Shown here piece after piece: positions 58,167 through 64,000 of a DNA stretch of 64,000 bases. The position numbers were made by a program, and so were the translations under genes. The DNA is taken from contig NZ_QFBC01000002.1 of NCBI RefSeq assembly GCF_003122325.1, positions 620,001-684,000 on the forward strand. The letters are read 5' to 3'. The notes beneath the pieces were generated by a model. The model saw only the letters and a program-made list of their open reading frames with translations. It was not told where the DNA came from and searched no databases. How positions within the stretch are numbered: the stretch's first letter is position 1; every line of letters starts with the position of its first letter. Origin of the DNA: Rhizobium album (GTDB lineage Bacteria; Pseudomonadota; Alphaproteobacteria; Rhizobiales; Rhizobiaceae).

Positions 58167-58798
58167 TGCCGGCGATCACCCTCTACAATTACGATCTCGA
58201 CGAAAACAGTTTTCGCGTCCGCCTGATGCTTGCCATGCTGAAGCTGGAGCACGCGACCATCGCCATCGACATGTTTCCCGGACAGGAGCAGACGAGGCCG
58301 GCGATGCTGGCCATCAACTCGCAGGGCACCCTGCCCGTGCTCGTGGATGGCGATCTAACGCTTGCCGGCACCGAGGCGATTCTTTCCTACCTTGCCAAAG
58401 CATACGACCCGGCCCGGACTTGGCTGCCCGAAGATGCCGCCGGTTTCGGCCGCGTCCAGGGCTGGCTGCATTTTTCAGCCACCATGCTCGAAAACGCCAA
58501 GCAGGCTCGCCTGCAGGCTCTGTTCGACACGCCGGGCGATGAAACGGCCCTGCGCGCCGCGGCGCGAAAAGCCTTCCGCATCATGGACGACCACATGACG
58601 GCGCGGCATTTCGACGGTGCGGACTGGTTTGTCGGGGACAAGCCGAGTTTGGCGGATCTGACGCTGTTCCCCTCCTTCGCCTTGAGCCGGGATTTTGGTA
58701 TCGATCATGACGAGTTCCCGGCGCTTCGGCTGTGGATTCGCAAATTTCGCGCCTTGCCCGGTTTCTTCACGATGCCGGGCATTCCCGATTACCATTGA
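58163..58798 (+). CDS. Glutathione S-transferase-like protein (NdmE-like role possible)
   Basis: This 211-residue protein has an N-terminal thioredoxin-fold GSH domain ([39 protein letters not shown], about residues 58-77) and a C-terminal helical domain ([16 protein letters not shown]). The usual Glu-Ser of the G-site appears as Thr-Glu. It is translationally coupled to the Rieske gene. In the NdmCDE N7-demethylase a GST-like subunit (NdmE) is required for the complex, so a structural role is plausible here. Confidence 0.85.
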   Translation: MMPAITLYNYDLDENSFRVRLMLAMLKLEHATIAIDMFPGQEQTRPAMLAINSQGTLPVLVDGDLTLAGTEAILSYLAKAYDPARTWLPEDAAGFGRVQGWLHFSATMLENAKQARLQALFDTPGDETALRAAARKAFRIMDDHMTARHFDGADWFVGDKPSLADLTLFPSFALSRDFGIDHDEFPALRLWIRKFRALPGFFTMPGIPDYH

Positions 58799-58815
58799 CC
58801 CGATTGGATGACCCC

Positions 58816-60618
58816 ATGAGCAGTTTGACCCGCTTTTCCGTCGCGCCGCTGTCGACCATGACCCGCCGGCTCGCCGACGTCGCTTCCGGCCGCACCGCGC
58901 CGGACCTGGTGATCAGGGACGCCCGCGTGCTCTCCACCTATTCCGAGCGGATCCTGCCGGGCAAGGAGATCTGGTTGGCGAACGGCCGCATCGCCGCCGT
59001 CAAGCCGGCCGGCACCTACAAAAGCGGTTCGGCCAAGCTTTACGACGCCCGCGGCGGCATCATCGCGCCGGGCCTCGTCGATCCGCATATCCACATCGAA
59101 TCGTCGATGGTGACGGCCTGCGCTTACGCGGAAGCCGCCCTTCTGAACGGCACGACCACCATTTTCTGCGACAGCCACGAGATCGGCAACGTCATGGACG
59201 TCGCCGGCGTCGAGGCGATGCTGGAGGATGCCCGCGAGGCGCCGCTGTCGATCTTCCTGACGGTGCCGAGCACCGTGCCGGCCACCTCGCCGGAACTGGA
59301 AACCGCCGGCGGCGACCTGACGCCGGAAAAGATAGCCGCTTTGTTCGACAAATGGCCGGAAGCCGTGGCACTCGGCGAAAAGATGGATTTCGTGCCGGTC
59401 GCCATGGGCGACGAGCGTAGCCATGCCATCCTCGCCGCCGCCCTGTCGCGCGGCCGCCCGGTCTCGGGCCATGTCTACGGCCGCGAGTTCGTCGCCGCTT
59501 ACGCAGCGTCGGGTGTCAGCGACACGCATGAGGCCATCGACCGCGACATCGCCGACGACCTGCTCGAGGCCGGCGTATGGCTGTTCCTGCGCGGCGGCCC
59601 GCCGACGACGCCGTGGCATTCGCTGCCGGAAGCGATCAAGACGATCACCGAGCTCGGCGCCTCGCACAAGCGTATTGCCGTATGCACTGACGACCGCGAC
59701 GCCGACGACCTGCTGCTCTTCGGTCTGGACTGGGTCACCCGCGAGGCGATCAAATACGGCATGAAGCCGGAACAGGCCTGGGCCATGGGCTCACTGCACG
59801 GCGCCACCCGTTTCGGCATGGAGAACGAAATCGGCGGACTCGGCGGCGGCCGCCGCGCCGACATCGTGCTGCTTTCCGACGACCTCAAGCCGGTCAACAC
59901 CTGGTATGGCGGCGAACTGGTGGTCGAGGGCGGCAAGATCACCTCGACACTCGATGCCGCACTTTCGAAGCCGTACCGCTATCCGGAGGCGGCCTACCAC
60001 ACCGTCAAGCTGCCGAAGGCGATCAAGCTGACGCCGGAACTGCCGACCGAAAAGGTGATCGCCCACACGATAAAAACCGAGCTTCCGGGCATCACGCTCG
60101 GCCATATCAAGGTCGCACTGGAGCCGGCCAACGACTGGCAGACACATTTCGACCGCCACGGCCTGTGCTTCGTCACCGTCATCGAGCGCCACGGCAAGTC
60201 GAGCGGCAATGTCGGCTACGGCCTGCTCAACAATTTCGGCTTGAAGAACGGCGCCGTCGCCTCCTCGGTCGGCCATGACAGCCACAACATCATCATTGCC
60301 GGCACCAACGAGGCCGACATGCAGGTGGCGTTGCAGGCGGTCGCCGAAACGCAAGGCGGCGTCTGCGTCGTCGTCGATGGCAAGGTCACGGCGCATGTGG
60401 CCCTGCCGATTGCCGGCCTGCTCTCCGACAAGCGCGTCCATGACGTTGCCGACGAGGTGAAGGCGCTGAAGGTCGAGTGGGAAAAGGCCGGCTGCACCAT
60501 CGCCTACATGGGCTTCAACCTCATCCCGCTGTCGGTGATCCCGGAAATCCGCATCACCGACAAGGGCAACGTGCTGGTGCCGGAAATGGCGATCCAGCCG
60601 CTGTTCGAGGCGGTGTAA
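58816..60618 (+). CDS. ade: Adenine deaminase
   Basis: Converts adenine to hypoxanthine with release of ammonia. The 600-residue amidohydrolase of the AdeC/YicP type has the metal site [14 protein letters not shown] near residue 93, DSHEIGNV, and the C-terminal adenine-deaminase domain ([16 protein letters not shown]-like, [15 protein letters not shown]). ATG 58816 is chosen for its usual N-terminus; the ATG at 58732 lies inside the GST gene. LysR starts at the base after its stop. Confidence 0.93.
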   Translation: MSSLTRFSVAPLSTMTRRLADVASGRTAPDLVIRDARVLSTYSERILPGKEIWLANGRIAAVKPAGTYKSGSAKLYDARGGIIAPGLVDPHIHIESSMVTACAYAEAALLNGTTTIFCDSHEIGNVMDVAGVEAMLEDAREAPLSIFLTVPSTVPATSPELETAGGDLTPEKIAALFDKWPEAVALGEKMDFVPVAMGDERSHAILAAALSRGRPVSGHVYGREFVAAYAASGVSDTHEAIDRDIADDLLEAGVWLFLRGGPPTTPWHSLPEAIKTITELGASHKRIAVCTDDRDADDLLLFGLDWVTREAIKYGMKPEQAWAMGSLHGATRFGMENEIGGLGGGRRADIVLLSDDLKPVNTWYGGELVVEGGKITSTLDAALSKPYRYPEAAYHTVKLPKAIKLTPELPTEKVIAHTIKTELPGITLGHIKVALEPANDWQTHFDRHGLCFVTVIERHGKSSGNVGYGLLNNFGLKNGAVASSVGHDSHNIIIAGTNEADMQVALQAVAETQGGVCVVVDGKVTAHVALPIAGLLSDKRVHDVADEVKALKVEWEKAGCTIAYMGFNLIPLSVIPEIRITDKGNVLVPEMAIQPLFEAV

Positions 60619-61551
60619 ATGGATCCCTACCGGCTCGGACTGGTCGCCACCCGCATCCATTATTTCCAGCTGGTGGCACGGCTCGGCTCGATCCGGCAGG
60701 CATCGCAAGCCCTCAACGTCGCGCCGTCCTCGGTCAGCCGTATTTTGCGGCAGCTCGAGGACGAGCTCGGCACGCCGCTGTTCGAGCGGGTGCGGCAGCG
60801 GCTGAAACTCACCAGCGCCGGCGAGCTGATGCTCTACCACGCCCGCGTCAGTCTCTCCGAACTCAACCGCGCCTGCAACGAAATCAATGACCTGCACGGC
60901 CTGCATCGCGGCACGGTTTCCATCGCGGTGATCGAAAGCGTTGCGCGCGGCATCATGCCGGCGGCGCTGGAGGAATTCTGGGGCCGGCATCCGGCGATCA
61001 CCGTCAACGTCAAGGTGGTCGGCTCGCAGCAGGCGGCCAACATGGTGGCGGAAGGCGAATGCGACCTCGCCATGGTCTTCGACGTCCGCGTGCCGCGCAC
61101 CATCCGCCGCATTGCCACCGTTTCCCTGCCGCTCGGTGTTCTCGCCGTGCCGGGAAGCAAACTGGCGCAGAAGAAGGAATTGCGGCTCTTCGACCTCGCC
61201 GGCGAGAAGGTGATCCTCTCCGATACCAGCCTGATGCTGTCGAGTTCGATCGAGGAAACCTTCTCCCGCTCGCTGACCGATCTCAACCGCCGTTCACGCA
61301 CCAATTCCATCGGCCTGATGATCGAGATGGCCAAACGCGGGCTCGGCACGGTGTTGCAGACGCGGGTCGGCATCGAGCAGGAAATCGCCGACGGCGCGCT
61401 GATTTTCGTGCCGCTGCGCGATTCGAAGTTCAATCCGCGCAAGCTGATGCTGCTCTCCCGCTCCGAGAAGGAGATGCCCGACGCCGCCTCGGCCCTCGGC
61501 AAGCTGCTGGCGCAGATGATCGAGCGCATCGGCGCGGCCGAGGATCGGTAA
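60619..61551 (+). CDS. LysR-family transcriptional regulator
   Basis: This 310-residue regulator has helix-turn-helix GSIRQASQALNVAPSSVSRI and a LysR effector domain. It begins directly after the ade stop (TAA then ATG), so it is in the rightward operon. A perfect 9-1-9 palindrome with T-N11-A spacing starts 3 bases after its stop and precedes the ThDP genes, which suggests it controls them and perhaps the whole locus. Confidence 0.88.
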   Translation: MDPYRLGLVATRIHYFQLVARLGSIRQASQALNVAPSSVSRILRQLEDELGTPLFERVRQRLKLTSAGELMLYHARVSLSELNRACNEINDLHGLHRGTVSIAVIESVARGIMPAALEEFWGRHPAITVNVKVVGSQQAANMVAEGECDLAMVFDVRVPRTIRRIATVSLPLGVLAVPGSKLAQKKELRLFDLAGEKVILSDTSLMLSSSIEETFSRSLTDLNRRSRTNSIGLMIEMAKRGLGTVLQTRVGIEQEIADGALIFVPLRDSKFNPRKLMLLSRSEKEMPDAASALGKLLAQMIERIGAAEDR

Positions 61552-61553
61552 AG

Positions 61554-61572
61554 TGTTGCGCGTCGCGCAACA
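61554..61572. promoter_or_regulatory. Perfect 9-1-9 palindrome, LysR-type box
   Basis: TGTTGCGCG-T-CGCGCAACA is perfectly symmetric and contains T-N11-A (61557 and 61569). It lies between the LysR stop and the ThDP alpha start. There is no T tract, so an operator is more likely than a terminator. Confidence 0.65.
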
Positions 61573-61644
61573 TGTCGATCGGAAATGATGGGCTATTCGA
61601 AACACCGTGCAGCTGCGATCCTCTTTTCAAAGTGAGGATTTAGC

Positions 61645-62145
61645 ATGAAGACATCTGCGGTCGATGCCGTTATTCGCGGGCTGAAGAAGGCGGGGGTGAG
61701 CATCGTCTGCTACCTGCCCGATTCGCTGTTCAAGGAACTCTATCCGGCGCTCGATGCCGATCCCGACATCCGCACCATCCGCGTCACCAACGAGGGCGAA
61801 GGCGCAGCAATCTGCGGCGGCGTCTTCCTCTCCGGCAAGCGTGCCGCCCTCGTCATGGAAAATTCCGGCCTGCGCGCCTCGGTCGAACCGCTCGCCCGCA
61901 TGGGCCTCGGTGCCGGCATCCCGGTCGTCATGCTGATGAGCTATCGCGGAGAACTCGGCGAGAACAACTGGTGGGCCATTCCGCACGGCATCACCATGGA
62001 GCCGGTGCTGGATGCGTTGCGCATCCCCTACCGCATCGTGCGCGAGGAAGAGGCGATCGAGCAGTCGATCGTCGATGCCTACAACTGGTCCTACAACGCC
62101 TATTACCACTCCGCCATCGCGCTCGGGGGGAGCATCGTCCGATGA
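61645..62145 (+). CDS. ThDP-dependent decarboxylase alpha subunit (sulfopyruvate/phosphonopyruvate decarboxylase-like)
   Basis: This 166-residue pyrimidine-binding (PYR) half of a split ThDP enzyme has IVCYLPDSLFKELYPAL and TNEGEGAAICGGVFLSGKR (cofactor-activating Glu). The closest family by appearance is ComD-type sulfopyruvate decarboxylase. GAGGAT precedes the ATG. It overlaps the beta gene by 4 bases. The true 2-oxo acid substrate is unknown. Confidence 0.85.
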   Translation: MKTSAVDAVIRGLKKAGVSIVCYLPDSLFKELYPALDADPDIRTIRVTNEGEGAAICGGVFLSGKRAALVMENSGLRASVEPLARMGLGAGIPVVMLMSYRGELGENNWWAIPHGITMEPVLDALRIPYRIVREEEAIEQSIVDAYNWSYNAYYHSAIALGGSIVR

Positions 62146-62750
62146 AACGTTTCGACTGCATGACGAAACTTGCCGCCAGGCTGAAGGACGAACTGGTCAT
62201 CCTCTCCCTCGGCGCCAGCGTCGACGAATGGTACAATGCCGCGCCGCATATGCGCGCCGCCAGCCTGTTCCAGCAGCAGCTCGGCTGCGTCACGCCGCAG
62301 GCCTTCGGCCTCGCCGCCGGCCTGCCGCACCGCCGCGTCGTCTCGCTCGACACCGATGGCGGCATGATGTTCAACCTCGGCATCCTGGCGACGCTCGGCA
62401 ACGAGCAGCCGGAGAACCTGTTCACCGTCGTCTGGGACAACGAGTGTTACCAGTCCATCGGCGGCCCGCCGACCCACACCGCCTTCGGCCGCGTCGATAT
62501 CGCCGCCATCGCCCGTGGCGCCGGTGTCGAGCATGCCTACACGGCGCGCACATTGGAGGAATTCGAGGCACATTGCGAAGCAGGCCTGAAGGCCGAGTTA
62601 CCTTACATCGTCGTTGCCAAGGTGGCCGGCACGGTGCAGCCCGACATCAAGCGCAAGCATTCCGATGGCCGCGAGGACAAGTACATTTTCGTCCGCCATG
62701 TCGAGGCAACGGAAGGTATCGTCATCATGGGGCCAAGTGAGCACAACTGA
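62142..62750 (+). CDS. ThDP-dependent decarboxylase beta subunit (sulfopyruvate/phosphonopyruvate decarboxylase-like)
   Basis: This 202-residue diphosphate-binding (PP) half has the Mg-ThDP motif from SLDTDGGMMFNLG through VVWDNECYQSIGG, then PPTHTAFG. It forms the active enzyme with the alpha subunit. Its stop overlaps the GMC oxidoreductase start (TGATG), so the three are translationally coupled and likely sequential in one pathway. Confidence 0.86.
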   Translation: MKRFDCMTKLAARLKDELVILSLGASVDEWYNAAPHMRAASLFQQQLGCVTPQAFGLAAGLPHRRVVSLDTDGGMMFNLGILATLGNEQPENLFTVVWDNECYQSIGGPPTHTAFGRVDIAAIARGAGVEHAYTARTLEEFEAHCEAGLKAELPYIVVAKVAGTVQPDIKRKHSDGREDKYIFVRHVEATEGIVIMGPSEHN

Positions 62751-64000
62751 TGACCACACCCTTCATCCCCCAGCGCCCGCTCGAAAAGGCCTATGACTAC
62801 ATCGTCGTCGGCAGCGGTTCCGGGGGCTGCGCCGTCGCCCGCCGGCTGATCGACGGTTGCGATGCCACCGTGCTGGTCATCGAAGCGGGCGAGCCCGGCA
62901 TCGGGGTGACCGAGATCGACGATCCGGCCGCCTGGGTGCCGCTCGGCCGCAGCCACTACGACTGGGGTTACGATTACGCCCCGACGCCGCGCATCAACGG
63001 CCGCACCATCGGCATTCCGCGCGGCAAGGTGCTGGGCGGGTCGAGCGCCATCAACGCCATGATGTGGTATCGCGGCCACCGGATGGACTACGATGCCTGG
63101 CAGGCCGCCGGCTGCGACGGCTGGTCGTTCAAGGACGTACTGCCCTACTTCAAGCGCTGCGAAGACTGGGAGGGTGGAGAAACGGAATTCCGCGGTGCGG
63201 GCGGACCCTTGCGCATCGAGCGGCCTGCGGCTCTCCACCCGGTGGCGGAAGCCATGCTCGGCGGCTCGGCCGAACTCGGCATCCCCGTCATCGACGATCC
63301 CAACGGCGAGAGCAACGAGGGCGCCACGCCGGCGAATTTCAACATCTCCGCCGGCAAGCGCTGGACATCGGCGAAAGGATATCTCCATCCGATTCTCGAC
63401 AATGACCGCCTGACGGTGCTGACCGGCTCGCTCGCCATCGGCCTGACGGTCGAGAACGGCAGGGCGACGGCGGTGCGCCATCTGGTCGACGGCATCGCCC
63501 GCGAAACCCGCGCCACCTCCGGCATCGTTCTCGCCCTCGGCGCCATCGATACGCCGCGGCTGCTGATGCTCTCCGGCATCGGTGACCCCAAAGAATTGAA
63601 GCGGCTCGGCATCCCGGTCGTCGCTGCACTGCCGGGTGTCGGGCAGAACCTGCAGGATCATCCGCTGGTGCAGGCCTGCGTCTTCCGCGCCAAACAGCCG
63701 CTCGGGCCGGTGATCGGCAATGGCGGCGGTACGATGATCAACTGGAAATCCCGCGCCGGCCTGTCGCAACCCGACCTCCACGCCTTCCCGGTGCAGGGCA
63801 ACAGCGCCGAACCGCGCCTGCGCCAGCTCTACGACACGTCCGGCGACGTCTTTTCCATCGGCGCCGGGCTAATGCACTCCAAAAGCGCCGGATACCTGCG
63901 CCTGCTGAGCGGCGAGCCGCTCGGCCCGCTGGAAATCCAGCCGAATTACCTGGCCGAGCCGGAGGACCTCGATGCCCTCGTTTTTGCCGTCGAGACGGTG
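62750..64000 (+). CDS. GMC-family oxidoreductase (partial, runs off the window)
   Basis: The first 417 residues are present with no stop before the window end. An N-terminal FAD-binding motif (YIVVGSGSGGCAVARRL, about residue 17), GMC signature 1 (GKVLGGSSAINAMMWYRG) and signature 2 (LGAIDTPRLLMLSGIG) are clear. The C-terminal catalytic His-His/Asn region lies beyond 64000. The family oxidises alcohols such as choline or glycols to aldehydes. Coupled with the ThDP genes, it may feed or drain the same aldehyde or oxo acid. Confidence 0.88.
   Translation, partial: MTTPFIPQRPLEKAYDYIVVGSGSGGCAVARRLIDGCDATVLVIEAGEPGIGVTEIDDPAAWVPLGRSHYDWGYDYAPTPRINGRTIGIPRGKVLGGSSAINAMMWYRGHRMDYDAWQAAGCDGWSFKDVLPYFKRCEDWEGGETEFRGAGGPLRIERPAALHPVAEAMLGGSAELGIPVIDDPNGESNEGATPANFNISAGKRWTSAKGYLHPILDNDRLTVLTGSLAIGLTVENGRATAVRHLVDGIARETRATSGIVLALGAIDTPRLLMLSGIGDPKELKRLGIPVVAALPGVGQNLQDHPLVQACVFRAKQPLGPVIGNGGGTMINWKSRAGLSQPDLHAFPVQGNSAEPRLRQLYDTSGDVFSIGAGLMHSKSAGYLRLLSGEPLGPLEIQPNYLAEPEDLDALVFAVETV

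Noticed and set aside
1-64000. RNA genes, CRISPR arrays, prophage or insertion sequences
   Set aside because: No cloverleaf-like tRNA sequence, rRNA segment, regularly spaced repeat array, transposase, integrase or terminal inverted repeats with target duplication were seen on either strand.

Overview
This window looks like a chromosomal or large-replicon segment from a member of the Rhizobiaceae (Rhizobium, Agrobacterium, Ensifer or a relative). The evidence is high GC with strong GC3, densely packed operons, many catabolic ABC-transport cassettes, a Mn-type sitABCD operon behind paired Fur/Mur-like boxes, and several GC-rich palindromic intergenic repeats of the kind common in rhizobial genomes. 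No tRNA, rRNA, CRISPR array, transposase or integrase is visible.

Left part (1-23.4 kb): an ABC-F ATPase; a pentose/sugar operon read leftward (LacI regulator, xylB, xylA, a TIM-barrel sugar isomerase, a Gfo/Idh/MocA dehydrogenase); a TetR-controlled EmrAB-type efflux pair with two palindromic operators; TerC; an SLC13/RCK transporter; gltX-lysS; a membrane protein with an acidic His-rich tail; and sitABCD.

Middle (23.4-47.9 kb): a cassette with the same gene order as E. coli ydcSTUVW (putative putrescine uptake plus aminobutyraldehyde dehydrogenase). Next is a probable persulfide-sensing module (BigR/SqrR-like ArsR regulator, rhodanese membrane protein, divergent AhpD-like protein). Then come two tandem 815-residue dimethylglycine/sarcosine-dehydrogenase-like proteins with a LysR regulator and a Rieske oxygenase. 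The rest is housekeeping and small regulators: rhamnose mutarotase, DUF1345, transaldolase with a SorC regulator, an Ada-like methyltransferase, DUF2244, nth, TetR/VOC, a CysZ-like protein, RpiR and DUF2218.

Right part (48-64 kb): a purine locus built as two divergent operons. Leftward runs a BMP-family nucleoside/purine ABC transporter, an 87-residue remnant of an amidohydrolase, a Rieske-less oxygenase catalytic subunit, an AtzB/8-oxoguanine-deaminase-type amidohydrolase, and a guanine deaminase broken by a frameshift. Rightward runs a degenerate acylphosphatase-like protein, a stand-alone Rieske protein, a GST-like protein, adenine deaminase, a LysR regulator, a split ThDP decarboxylase and a GMC oxidoreductase that runs off the window.

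The most striking feature is this purine locus. One gene keeps the mononuclear-iron catalytic core of a Rieske oxygenase but lacks the [2Fe-2S] domain. Another, 5.8 kb away in the divergent operon, keeps the Rieske domain but lacks the catalytic iron site, and is translationally coupled to a GST-like gene. This parallels the NdmC/NdmD/NdmE methylxanthine N7-demethylase of Pseudomonas, but the parts are arranged differently and sit among purine deaminases and a purine-type transporter. I propose it as a candidate split purine oxygenase system; its substrate and reductase are not visible here.
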